Origin: Eubacterium sp.
GTDB lineage: Bacteria > Bacillota > Clostridia > Lachnospirales > Lachnospiraceae
DNA: 64,000 bases
Assembly: GCA_017477505.1 (NCBI GenBank)
Contig: JAFUVQ010000060.1
Span: forward strand, 248,001 to 312,000
Direction of reading: 5' to 3'
Positions 26,765 to 35,516 of the stretch are shown here, one piece after another (positions within the stretch are counted from its first letter, which is position 1; the number at the start of each line of letters is the position of its first letter). The position numbers and the translations under genes are program-made. The notes beneath the pieces are model-generated. The model saw nothing but the letters and a program-made list of their open reading frames with translations, was not told where the DNA came from and did not search any database.

Positions 26765-26953
26765 TTATTTCTGAGAGAAATAGCTACATGAACTTGCATT
26801 TTCAGAAGGATGGTAGTACTTCTGGTACTTTCCACACCATGCCTCACCATAATTGTTCTTGTAGTTTAAATCCATATAATTGCAATCCCCGCAACAATAA
26901 GCGCAGCATCTTCCACAAGGTAGTTCAACCTTTTTTTGTTCTTCTTTTTTCAT
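26765..26953 (-). CDS. Cysteine-rich miniprotein
   Basis: A 62-residue protein from the ATG at 26953, which has GAGGAGGTG at ideal spacing; the longer frame to 26968 has no such site. A basic N-terminus is followed by nine Cys in the pattern CGRCCAYCCGDCNYMD...AWCGKYQKYY...SSCSYF, which suggests binding of one or two zinc ions or an Fe-S cluster. There is no TM segment. Family not recognised. It is flanked by a strong hairpin downstream and by the XRE transcript's terminator upstream. Confidence 0.7.
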   Translation of the reverse strand: MKKEEQKKVELPCGRCCAYCCGDCNYMDLNYKNNYGEAWCGKYQKYYHPSENASSCSYFSQK

Positions 26954-27054
26954 ATTACACCTCCTCATATTATATAAATTTTGCTACTCTTTTGTGTATT
27001 ATAGCATAGGTTACGCTTCATTTGAATGTGCGAACTGTTCAATTTAAACAAAAA

Positions 27055-27085
27055 AGAAGACCGATTCCGCAAGAATTAGCCTTCT
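27055..27085 (-). terminator. Rho-independent terminator of the XRE gene
   Basis: On the minus strand AGAAGGCTAATTC pairs with GAATCGGTCTTCT (one mismatch, two G-U pairs) around a five-base loop, followed by six T. It resembles the terminator at 25.3 kb in design. Confidence 0.75.
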
Positions 27086-27217
27086 AATAAGTAATGCACT
27101 TATACCAACCTGTTTTACAACAAAATTGAAAGTGTATGTATATCATTATCTACTTAACTATGTAATAATATAAAAATCCCCAAACAAAGTTTTAGTGAAA
27201 TTAATCATGTCAATAAA

Positions 27218-27580
27218 CTACCTGGAATCCATCTTGTCAGTTTTTTCAACATCAGCAACCCCCTGTATATACGCCAAAAGAATCTTTTTCCCGGTCTCTG
27301 ACATATTTCTGTACTTGTAAATTATTCTCTGTTCATCCTCCTCAATTGAATAATCTCTTAATGGATTCTCATCAAAAAGAAAGAACTCTGCTAATGATAT
27401 ACCAAAAGCATCACATAAACTTTTAAGTATAGGTATGCTTGGAAAGGATTTCCTGTTATACACATTGTTCATCGTGGACGGAGAAACTCCTGCCTCTTTA
27501 TGCAATCTATATCTTGTCCACCCGTTAAAATCACAGAGTTCATCTATTCTCGCAATTATATTCTCAACCTGAATCATCAT
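27218..27580 (-). CDS. XRE-family transcriptional regulator (copy 1)
   Basis: A 120-residue protein with a Cro/CI-type helix-turn-helix (RYRLHKEAGVSPSTMNNVYN, then SFPSIPILKSLCDAFGISLAEFF) and a short C-terminal part (RNMSETGKKILLAYIQG). GGAGGAG precedes the start. It is about 80% identical by eye to the protein at 31.9 kb. Two direct TGAGTAGTGTT repeats, 29 bp apart, lie in its own upstream region and match the word upstream of the vWA/tubulin operon, so autoregulation and control of that operon are plausible. It is divergent from, and abuts, the broken SLH gene. Confidence 0.9.
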   Translation of the reverse strand: MMIQVENIIARIDELCDFNGWTRYRLHKEAGVSPSTMNNVYNRKSFPSIPILKSLCDAFGISLAEFFLFDENPLRDYSIEEDEQRIIYKYRNMSETGKKILLAYIQGVADVEKTDKMDSR

Positions 27581-27650
27581 AAGATCATCTCCTCCATGTA
27601 TTTATCAGATAAATGTTATCAAAACTTACTCTTTGATAATAGTGACAGCA

Positions 27651-27690
27651 TGAGTAGTGTTCATCGTATGATGTTCATTTGAGTAGTGTT
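27651..27690 (-). promoter_or_regulatory. Putative operator of XRE copy 1
   Basis: Direct repeats TGAGTAGTGTT at 27651-27661 and 27680-27690 (plus-strand reading) are spaced by exactly 29 bp. The distal one is part of TCATTTGAGTA, identical to the site at 20924-20934. A possible -10 (TATTAT) on the minus strand at 27641-27636 follows. Confidence 0.6.
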
Positions 27691-29690
27691 GCTTTGGAGA
27701 TTACGATTTTTCCAGCATATATAAAGAAGATTATCTATTTGTAGGTTGGTATATTAAAGGGTATCCAGATACATACTATCAACTTGAAGAGTATCCTATA
27801 ATTAATGACGTTACATTTGTTGCAAAATGGGCAGAGCCTTGCGAGCTCACCTTCGATGCAAATGGTGGTAGATTCACGGGACCTGATGGAAATTCCGATT
27901 TCAGTGCATCAATAACACTTTTAGTTGCTAAGGGAGAGCCCCTCACTGAAGAAAACTCTTCATATCTCCTAAATGTTGAAAATGGAACCTGTACTTTTGC
28001 CGGATGGAGAGTTGGTACTCAGACGCTTACTTCCTTGACAGGTTACAAGCCTACATCTGATACAGTATTATACGCCGTATGGAAAGATGGAACTCTTGGC
28101 AGTTATTACGATATCAGCTTTGATGCTAACGGTGGCACATTCTATGATACCAATTCGTCACATAAAACCATTAGAATAGAAAAAGGGAAATCTATCAGCT
28201 ACAACGCATTCATTTCCCCTTACAAGGATGGTTATGGATATGATCAGTTTATCAATTTAAAAACCGGAGAGACCGTTTCCTATCACGATTTAGTTGAAAT
28301 TGTCCCTCAGAGTGATATGTCTTTCTCTGTGATTTGGTTAAAAGAGATTACTGTCAAATTAAGTTTTCCTGGAGGAATATACAAATCCGTGTATTATGAG
28401 GACGATGACTTAGTATGTGAGAATTATAATGGTTCGTATGAATACCAAACAATTCCTGGGCGAGCATTTTGGAATATTCCGATTCTAAATGAAAATTCAG
28501 CTTTGGCAGGCTGGACTGTCAGAGGAGATAGTTCAGGAAAACTGATTGAAAGCCTTGATGATTTTTCTGCGACTAAAGACACAACGTTAGATGCTGTATG
28601 GACGGATGGTTATAAAGTTACTCTCGATGGAAGCGGCGGAAAATTTGGAGATAGCAACAAAATCACATTCAGAGTCGAAAAAGGGAAATCCATAGATTTC
28701 GAATACTTTAACTTATACAAAAAACCATACGGATATTTGTTAAAAGGATGGTTTAATAACACAGACAATTACCCCGCACACGAAGACATCATTCCTACCT
28801 CAGACACTATACTATATGCAGACTTAAAGAGAGGCTGGTCAGTTACGCTCTGGTCAAATGGGGGAGATGTTTATTGGGGCAATGAGTTCTGGGACACGAA
28901 TAGTGGTTTTGGTATAGAATTAGAGGAAAATGAATCTATCCCAAGTAACTATAACGGACATACTTTTAAATATAACGGTAAAGTTTTATTGGGTTGGACT
29001 GAAAATCCTTATAATTATAATATGGCAGACGTTATCGATATTAAAGGTATGAAGTCCAAAAAAGATATTGAATTATGGGCTGTATGGGAAGATAAAGACA
29101 ATGTATTCAAAGATGTATCATCTAACAGTATTGGAGTAGACGAAATAATGGAAGCATATGAATATGGTGTAGTTGGTGGATACGGAACCATTGGTAACCT
29201 CTCATACAAACCAAATAGAAACGTAACCAGAGCTCAGTTTGCTATTATGCTATATAAGCTTGGAGTCTATAACGATTGGATAGATGAAGATGATCCAATC
29301 TATGGGAACGGATTTACGGATATGTCTCCGTCCGACTCAGGCTACAAAGAAGTAATGTGGGCTGAAAGCCATGGCGTTATAAGCGGTTTTTCCAACGGAA
29401 AGTTCAAACCAACCAATCCGATAACTCGCCAACAATTAACACTTATGCTTCAACGTTTCGGTGATCTATATGGCATTGATGTTTATTCCGGTTCAAAGAG
29501 CATATCTGGTTTTGTAGATAGTGCTAAAGTTAATAATACTTTTAGAAGTAGCGTTGAATGGGCATATGGTCAGGGAATCCTTTCCGGCAAGAAGAAAAAT
29601 GGTCAGAATATCATAGATCCAAATGGTTCAGCCACAAGAGCTCAATGCGCAATGTTTGTAATGCGTTTTCAGCATAAAATTATGCACTAA
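27687..29690 (+). pseudogene. 5'-truncated InlB-type repeat / SLH surface protein
   Basis: The frame is open from 27687, just after an in-frame TAG, to a stop at 29690, but it contains no ATG at a usable place; the first possible start is a TTG at 28035. Repeat homology clearly continues upstream of that TTG (YLFVGWYIKGYPD...TFVAKW; LTFDANGG), so the real N-terminus with its signal peptide has been lost. The preserved part has four to five Listeria-Bacteroides (InlB B) repeats with the FDANGG...GW...LYAVW pattern, then three SLH repeats (VTRAQFAIMLYKL, ITRQQLTLMLQRF, ATRAQCAMFVMRF). Secreted wall proteins have this architecture. The break falls next to the upstream region of XRE copy 1, which suggests that gene's arrival removed the front. 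Confidence 0.75.
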
Positions 29691-29702
29691 AAAATGATAT
29701 AG

Positions 29703-29733
29703 CAAACCGCGGACTTCAACAATCCGCGGTTTG
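29703..29733 (+). terminator. Terminator after the SLH remnant
   Basis: A perfect 11-pair stem, CAAACCGCGGA with TCCGCGGTTTG, and a nine-base loop are followed by TTCTTTATC. It shares its CCGCGGA core with the hairpin at 31.85 kb. Confidence 0.75.
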
Positions 29734-29782
29734 TTCTTTATCACCCCTTTTCTAATCTCTACCGATATTCTACCTTGCATAA

Positions 29783-29811
29783 TTGACGCGGGATTTTATC
29801 TTTGTTACTGT
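29783..29811 (+). promoter_or_regulatory. Promoter of the HTH-NTPase-CYTH gene
   Basis: TTGACG and TACTGT are 17 bp apart, 22 bases before the ATG. The -35 is close to consensus and the -10 is moderate. Confidence 0.5.
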
Positions 29812-29833
29812 TTAATCGGGAGGTAAAAACAGC

Positions 29834-31138
29834 ATGAATGATTACAGATTTGGAAATTTTATTTATGAGAGAAGAACTATGGCAGGGCTGTCCCAGCAAC
29901 AGATGGCCGGTCTTCTGAAGGTATCAGATAAGACAGTATCAAAATGGGAAAATGGAAAAGCAAAGCCCCGTCCGGATGTCCTGAAGAAGATTGCAGTACT
30001 GTTTGATGTTTCAGTTGAAGATCTTCTACAGATGAAAAAAGAGAATACAACTCCTGACATCATTAAAATTGTTATCACAGGTGGGCCGTGCGCCGGTAAA
30101 ACTACCGGTATGAGCTGGATTCAGAATGAGTTTTCCAAACTCGGATATACGGTTCTCTTTATTCCGGAAACTGCTACTGAGTTGATAAACGGTGGCGTTG
30201 CTCCATTTTCGTGTAGCTCAAATGTAGAGTTTCAGAAATGCCAGATGAGGCTTCAGGTTGAAAAAGAACGAGTCTTCGAACAGGCCGCAAGAACCATGAA
30301 TAACGACAAGATTCTGATAGTATGTGACAGAGGTCTTATGGACAACCGTGCCTATATGGATGATCTTGAGTTTTCAGAGCTCTGCAGGGAATTAAAGACA
30401 GATGCTGTTTCGCTCCGAGACGGATATGATGCAGTATTTCATCTGGTTACAGCTGCTAAAGGTGCTGTAGAGTTTTATACGACTGAGAATAATACGGCAA
30501 GAACTGAAACTCCTGAACAGGCTGCTATGCTGGATGATAAACTGATATCTGCATGGACCGGTCATCCGCATTTAAGAGTAATAGATAATTCATCAGACTT
30601 TGAACACAAAATGATAAATCTCATAACAGAGATAAGATCATTCCTCGGTGAACCGGAACCGTTTGAGATAGAGAGAAAGTACCTCATAGAGTATCCAAAT
30701 CTGAAATGGCTTGAGAGTATTGATAACTGCAGGAAAGTTGATATTATACAGACTTATCTCAAGTCTGATGATGGAGATGAGATCAGGGTTCGCCAGCGCG
30801 GCGAGAACGGAAGCTTCACATATACCAGGACCGTGAAACGCAAGGTGTCAGATGTAAAACGTCTGGAGATGGAAAAAAGACTTACTAAGGATGAGTACCT
30901 GACACTTCTTATGGAGGCTGATGAAACTAAACGTCCGATCAGAAAAACACGATATTGCCTGATGGAAAACAATCAGTACTTCGAGATAGATATATATCCG
31001 TTTTGGAATAATCAGGCTATAGTCGAGATAGAACTGAAATCGGAAGATGAAGCAATTCATTTCCCAAAAGAATTAAAGGTAGTCAAGGAGGTAACTGACG
31101 ACGCAGCATATAAGAATGCTGCTCTTGCTAAGATATAA
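29834..31138 (+). CDS. HTH - P-loop NTPase (AAA_28) - CYTH fusion protein
   Basis: A 434-residue three-domain protein with GGGAGG before its ATG. Residues 5-65 are an XRE helix-turn-helix (LSQQQMAGLLKVSDKTVSKW). Residues 75-270 are a nucleotide-kinase-like P-loop domain with Walker A TGGPCAGKTTG and the later ILIVCDRGLMDNRAYM. Residues 275-434 are a CYTH domain with the ExExK-type start FEIERKYLIE, RVRQRG and the closing ExE strand IVEIELKS. CYTH proteins hydrolyse or bind triphosphates. The combination suggests a regulator that senses or modifies a nucleotide or phosphate compound. Its partner gene follows after 12 bases. Confidence 0.9.
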   Translation: MNDYRFGNFIYERRTMAGLSQQQMAGLLKVSDKTVSKWENGKAKPRPDVLKKIAVLFDVSVEDLLQMKKENTTPDIIKIVITGGPCAGKTTGMSWIQNEFSKLGYTVLFIPETATELINGGVAPFSCSSNVEFQKCQMRLQVEKERVFEQAARTMNNDKILIVCDRGLMDNRAYMDDLEFSELCRELKTDAVSLRDGYDAVFHLVTAAKGAVEFYTTENNTARTETPEQAAMLDDKLISAWTGHPHLRVIDNSSDFEHKMINLITEIRSFLGEPEPFEIERKYLIEYPNLKWLESIDNCRKVDIIQTYLKSDDGDEIRVRQRGENGSFTYTRTVKRKVSDVKRLEMEKRLTKDEYLTLLMEADETKRPIRKTRYCLMENNQYFEIDIYPFWNNQAIVEIELKSEDEAIHFPKELKVVKEVTDDAAYKNAALAKI

Positions 31139-31150
31139 GGAGGTATCGCC

Positions 31151-31792
31151 ATGAGTATCTGGAGTAAGCTTTTTAAGAAAGATGACAACATGGATTATCA
31201 GAAGAAATTGCCAGAAAGTGATGCAAAGATTGTTCAGCCGGATAGCTTTCAGAGGATTCTTACATCACAGCTCGTTGCATATTGGGCTGCAACAGGAGAA
31301 GAGAAATACAAGAAAGAATATCTGAGAAGGATGAAGCTTTGTGGAGTTTCCGACGAATTGGCAGAAAAGACCTTTGGATTTGAAGAAGAAATACTGAAAA
31401 GATGTCCAAGACCGGAGATGACTGATCCTGATTTTATAGCAAAACCTATGTTTAGTCTTGGTGGCTGTGTCCTTAATCATCCAATCAGTTATTACGAAAC
31501 ACATTTTGATTATCCACTCTCATATATCGTGAAGCTTTCAGATGAGGCGGAGTGGCATTTCTGGAACAGTCATGAAAAGAATCTGCCGGAGGATGTTTGG
31601 ACGGAGATTTTTGACTTATCAGACAAGAACAGAAAGCTTTTCCTGCCATACGCCATGAATATGGTTGACGGACTTGGCTGGACAGTACAACAGGTTAATA
31701 AATTTTCATACCACGAACAGGGCATGCTAGATCTATATCGTTGGAACAAAAAGATGTCAGGAGCAGCGCATAATCCTTGGGATATGAAATAG
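31151..31792 (+). CDS. Unknown 213-residue protein downstream of the HTH-NTPase-CYTH gene
   Basis: An AAGGAGG site precedes the ATG, and the gene follows the HTH-NTPase-CYTH gene after 12 bases, so the two are one operon. The protein is soluble and helical, with aromatic-rich segments (LTSQLVAYWAATGEEKYKKE; SYIVKLSDEAEWHFWNSHEK; HEQGMLDLYRWNKKMSG). I do not recognise the family and see no catalytic motif. Confidence 0.8.
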   Translation: MSIWSKLFKKDDNMDYQKKLPESDAKIVQPDSFQRILTSQLVAYWAATGEEKYKKEYLRRMKLCGVSDELAEKTFGFEEEILKRCPRPEMTDPDFIAKPMFSLGGCVLNHPISYYETHFDYPLSYIVKLSDEAEWHFWNSHEKNLPEDVWTEIFDLSDKNRKLFLPYAMNMVDGLGWTVQQVNKFSYHEQGMLDLYRWNKKMSGAAHNPWDMK

Positions 31793-31850
31793 CTACGAAT
31801 CCACTTGTTTTCGTCTTTCCCAACACAGGATTAGATACAATCTATTATGT

Positions 31851-31889
31851 AAATAACCGCGGATTGTGCCATACAATCCGCGGTTATTT
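31851..31889. terminator. Bidirectional terminator between convergent genes
   Basis: Two exact 17-base arms (AAATAACCGCGGATTGT and its complement) flank a five-base loop and are followed by T-rich bases on both strands. It serves the plus-strand operon ending at 31792 and the minus-strand XRE gene ending at 31926. Confidence 0.85.
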
Positions 31890-31925
31890 CGTTAGTAACT
31901 TATCCACAATGTTACTTTGAATTCA

Positions 31926-32285
31926 TCATGAATCCTCTTCATCCTTCTTCTCGGTATCACTAATCCCTTGAATATATGCCATAAGAATCTTCTTCCCAGA
32001 TTCTGACATATTTCTATACTTGTTAACGATTCTCTGTTCATCCTCGCCGATTGAATAGTCCCTTAAGGGATTTACATCAAATGTAAAGAACTCTGCCAAT
32101 GAAATACCAAAAGCATCACATAGCCTCTTAAGCGTGGGTATAGATGGAAACGATTTCCTATTGTAGACATTGTTCATTGTAGACGGTGAAACGTCCGCCT
32201 CTATATTCAATCTATATCTTGACCATCCATTAAAGTCACAAAGCTCGTCAATTCTTGCAATTATATCCTCAACCTGAATCACCAT
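31926..32285 (-). CDS. XRE-family transcriptional regulator (copy 2)
   Basis: A 119-residue paralogue of the regulator at 27.2 kb, with the same helix-turn-helix core (SPSTMNNVYNRKSFPSIPTL) and C-terminal stretch. The ATG at 32285 follows AAGGAGATGG and lines up with the start of copy 1; the longer frame to 32330 reads through this ribosome site. TACTCAACTGA lies about 90 bases upstream, with a weaker half-site (AATTCA) 29 bp further on, like the operator of copy 1. Copies 1 and 2 bracket a 4.3 kb segment. Confidence 0.9.
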   Translation of the reverse strand: MVIQVEDIIARIDELCDFNGWSRYRLNIEADVSPSTMNNVYNRKSFPSIPTLKRLCDAFGISLAEFFTFDVNPLRDYSIGEDEQRIVNKYRNMSESGKKILMAYIQGISDTEKKDEEDS

Positions 32286-32346
32286 AAAACCATCTCCTTC
32301 ATGAATTCGTTCAAAAGAAAAACTATACACTCCACTAGTAGTAACA

Positions 32347-32381
32347 TGAATTCAAATGATTTTTTAGTATTCAGTTGAGTA
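32347..32381 (-). promoter_or_regulatory. Putative weaker operator of XRE copy 2
   Basis: TACTCAACTGA (32381-32371, minus strand) matches 10 of 11 bases of the sites at 20.9 and 27.7 kb. The expected second half-site 29 bp on reads AATTCA, which matches four of six bases. Confidence 0.45.
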
Positions 32382-32436
32382 TTATCTAAAAATAGTTATT
32401 GCAGAATTATTATAACCGGATAACCACCGCCCCATC

Positions 32437-34367
32437 TCACCAATTCTCAATTTCCTTCTCTTTCCCAAATGTCATCTCGAGAAGTTTCGCTGCAATATCC
32501 TTGCTACATACGCGCATCAAGTTATCTTCAACATCTTCCTTTGAAAGCAGATTCATACTTCCGTACCACACAATCTCCTTATCTATAACGGCGTAACGCT
32601 CGCAACTGTCTTCTACTAGCTTTATCTCAAACCCCGCATTCCTAAGTCTCTCCATGAGTGACATTCTTACATCATCCCGCCCATATTTATATGAATCCGG
32701 ATGCCATGTTACGATTGTAATCCTCAACCCAACTTCCTGTCTAAAAGCAAGTTCTGCTATTATTCTGTTGACTTTTGCATTATTAAGACTCGGACTGGAG
32801 ATGACGATACTATCATTTGCTTCTGCTATATCACGCCAATAGGTTTCTGAATATGTATCCATGTCATAGATTGCATTCGCTTTTTGCTTTTCTCCATCTA
32901 TACTTGTGCATAGTTCATATCCGATTTTCTTATAAGCTTTTAATCTGGCATTATACATCTTATCAACTTCGGAATATGACTGTCCACATAATCATATACT
33001 ATGACATTTTCTTTACCTTCATAATCTCGATTCAGTCGACCGACATATTGTTCAACAACATTTTCCCCGGATACAGGTATTGCCATAAAAAGAGTATCAA
33101 GTCTTGGATAATCAAATCCCTCTCCAAGAAGAGAACCTGTTCCTATCAGAATAAGACTTTCCGTAGTATGTACTACATTAAGTTCTACCACCTGCTCATG
33201 ACGTTTCTTTGTACCATCGGCACCGGTAAGAAGTATTACTCTGTCGGCATTTTCACGTAGCTTCTCAGAAAGATTTTTCGCATGATCCACATATTTTGTC
33301 ATTACCACTGGAGTACGCCCCACTTTATCACATTAAATGACATCCCGAATAATCTGCTCATCCCTAAGTTCATTATTTCGAAGCAGCTGAAATGCTTCAT
33401 TGCCATATGGCATTTTTGACATATGATGTGCTTTCACCGTGCGTGTGAAACGTGGATATACTAAGTGATCAATATTCTGTTCCTCAGCACGGTCTTTGGC
33501 CGTAAATCTATATCTGACAGGTCCCAAAAGAAATTCATTTATCTTTTCTTTGCCATCACCTCTTTTAGGTGTTGCAGTTACACCATACACGTATTTTGCT
33601 TTTATTTCCTGAAGCACCTCTATAGCACTGTCAGAAGCGGCATGATGGCATTCATCAAAAAGCACTTTTGAATAGTTATCTAACATCGGGTGAAAACCAT
33701 CTTTTTTCTTCAATAACCTTATCATTGCAACATCCACGATTCCAGTCAATGTATCATGTGCTCCTTGAAGATTGCCGATAAGTGCTTTCTTTTCTTTATT
33801 CTTCCTGTCTTTGTTGTATATTCAGGCAACTCCTCATCAATTGAAAGAAATGTATCTAATTGCTTAATCCACTGATTCATAAGAATCGCCCGATCAACAA
33901 GTATCAGAGTGTTAACCTTTCTCTTTGCAATCAAGTTACAGCATACAACAGTTTTGCCGAATGCTGTAGCAGCGTGAAGATTCCCCTCCAGCATAGGATA
34001 TATAGCAACTACATCGTTGCCATTGGGATTTTTGCCCAATATGGCAACCCGAATCCCATCTGTTAAAGCACTGTGTATAATAACCAGTCTTTCCTGTCTT
34101 AGGATTTGAATATCTCTGATCATAGACATCCTTTCTCCCCCGACAGAACATAAGAAAGAATACATTTGCCACATCATCAGTGACATCAAACAGCTTTATA
34201 CGAGCACCCTGATTTGGTTCATAAAGAGAGTCATCATCACTTTCTTCAATAATATCTGCATACGAAATACCGGCTTCATTAAGGCGCTCCCTTAACAGCC
34301 GGTTCTCGTTTTCCAATAATTCAATTCGATTTTGTAATTCCTGTATTTCTTTGTTTGAATCAGTCAT
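32437..34367 (-). pseudogene. Decayed TOTE-type primase-helicase with PLD-like C-terminus
   Basis: Pieces of one protein are read in order from 34367 down. They are a coiled-coil N-terminus (IQELQNRIELLENENRLL) with the start of an archaeo-eukaryotic-primase-type region (LMFCRGRKDVYDQRY, KTGKTGYYTQCFNRW), then a second frame with PNGNDVVAIYPMLEGN joined straight to helicase motif I ATAFGKTVV. A frameshift near 33.8 kb leads to VLFDECHHAASD and VTATPKRGDGKEK. An in-frame TAA at 33335-33333 is followed in the same frame by RTPVVMTKYVDHA and the QYVGRLNRDYEG motif. Another one-base shift near 32.95 kb leads to a phospholipase-D-like tail (VIDKEIVWYGSMNLLS). The primase core is deleted. Intact relatives are long conflict-system proteins; this one is dead. 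Confidence 0.85.
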
Positions 34368-34603
34368 ATTTCTATCAAACTTTCTGGTCTTCCATCAAAT
34401 TCTTCCTGCAAAGTATTCAGGACGGATTCTCTTGATTCTAAAAACAGTTCTGTCGATGGATCTGTAAGCGCTGCATATACTGTGGTTTCCATTAGCACTT
34501 CGACAGCTTCATCCCTTGAACAATTCTTGATTTCCATGATTTTTCCAACTAAATATGCTGCCGTTTCTCTAATAATCTTGTTTTTTTCTGAACTTGTTAT
34601 CAT
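34364..34603 (-). CDS. Small helical protein of the DUF3791/DUF3990 module
   Basis: A 79-residue acidic helical protein (IIRETAAYLVGKIMEIKNCS; EAVEVLMETTVYAALTDPST), similar in style to DUF3791-type small proteins. It overlaps the DUF3990 gene by four bases (ATGA) and the primase-helicase remnant by four bases at its other end, so the genes form one operon. A role as antitoxin or adaptor for the ADP-ribosyltransferase-like protein is inferred. Confidence 0.75.
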   Translation of the reverse strand: MITSSEKNKIIRETAAYLVGKIMEIKNCSRDEAVEVLMETTVYAALTDPSTELFLESRESVLNTLQEEFDGRPESLIEI

Positions 34604-35154
34604 CCAACCACCTGCCTCTTAATCTTATCAAACGATAAAGTTTGTAAAGCTTTTTCTGTTCTGAAAAAATACTGTTTGGGTAAGTTTTCAGGTCTTAACT
34701 CTGAGATTACCTTTTCACATACCTCATCAGAATACCCTTTCTCCTCTAATTCGTCATAATACTCATTGATAATAGCAGTTGTTTCAGCATCAGCTGTAGG
34801 TCCGATTACAATATCATATTCATGTGTACATGTTTTACAATTTCTATTAGCAATAACAAACCTCAACCATTCATTATCCGCTTTATCAAACCTTTTCACC
34901 AACAAATCATCTATTTGTTCATTAAAAATCAAATTATATCTATAAGCAATAATTGGATTTAGCTTTGAACCATGTGTTTTTATAAGATACTCTCTTCTCT
35001 TTTCAGCTATAATTTTATTTCGAATAGCAATCCTTTCAGCATGTGTAGCTACTGCAGTTGCATAGAAACCTTTTCCAAAGTCTTTATATCCTCGACCTGC
35101 ATCTATATCAATCACATCAAACAAGTATATTGTCCCATGATATAATGCTTTCAT
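34600..35154 (-). CDS. DUF3990 protein, ADP-ribosyltransferase-like
   Basis: A 184-residue protein. Its N-terminus has the family pattern LYHGT followed by GRGYKDFGKGFYATAV, the NAD-site-like H-G-T and D-F-G-x-G-F-Y elements that link DUF3990 to ADP-ribosyltransferases. A later part reads YDIVIGPTADAET. It overlaps the genes on both sides by four bases. In this three-gene layout with small DUF3791-like partners it probably acts as a toxin or protein-modifying enzyme; its target is unknown. Confidence 0.8.
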   Translation of the reverse strand: MKALYHGTIYLFDVIDIDAGRGYKDFGKGFYATAVATHAERIAIRNKIIAEKRREYLIKTHGSKLNPIIAYRYNLIFNEQIDDLLVKRFDKADNEWLRFVIANRNCKTCTHEYDIVIGPTADAETTAIINEYYDELEEKGYSDEVCEKVISELRPENLPKQYFFRTEKALQTLSFDKIKRQVVG

Positions 35155-35375
35155 CCTATCTGCCCTCCCTGCATTTCAATATACTCTCTCAAATCATCAA
35201 TTATTCCCTGATTACCTGTAGAATTATAGCTTTCATAGCATGCATCAATATAACTTAAAACACTATACTTTTTGAAAATTCGAGAAAGATCAGAATAAGA
35301 ACACCTCCATGCATCAGCCAGTAAAGGAATCAAAACTAATTGCATATTTAACACTTCTTTATCCCTTGCGTTCAT
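35151..35375 (-). CDS. DUF3791 small protein
   Basis: About 74 residues from the ATG at 35375, which has GGGAGGGTG upstream; the frame extends to 35414 without a better start. It is a helical protein with LVLIPLLADAWRCSYSDLSR and IFKKYSVLSYIDACYE, the usual DUF3791 pattern. It heads the operon and overlaps the DUF3990 gene by four bases. It is a probable antitoxin or partner of that protein. Confidence 0.8.
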   Translation of the reverse strand: MNARDKEVLNMQLVLIPLLADAWRCSYSDLSRIFKKYSVLSYIDACYESYNSTGNQGIIDDLREYIEMQGGQIG

Positions 35376-35516
35376 AAAAAACACCCTCCCAATTACTTTG
35401 TTGATTCGATACATTAAAAGACGCTTTCTTTAGTTCAATACTATCACAACTCATACACTGCTTCAATATGATGATTCACTCCATCAAAGCATCATATGTC
35501 ACTGATGCCACATTCC

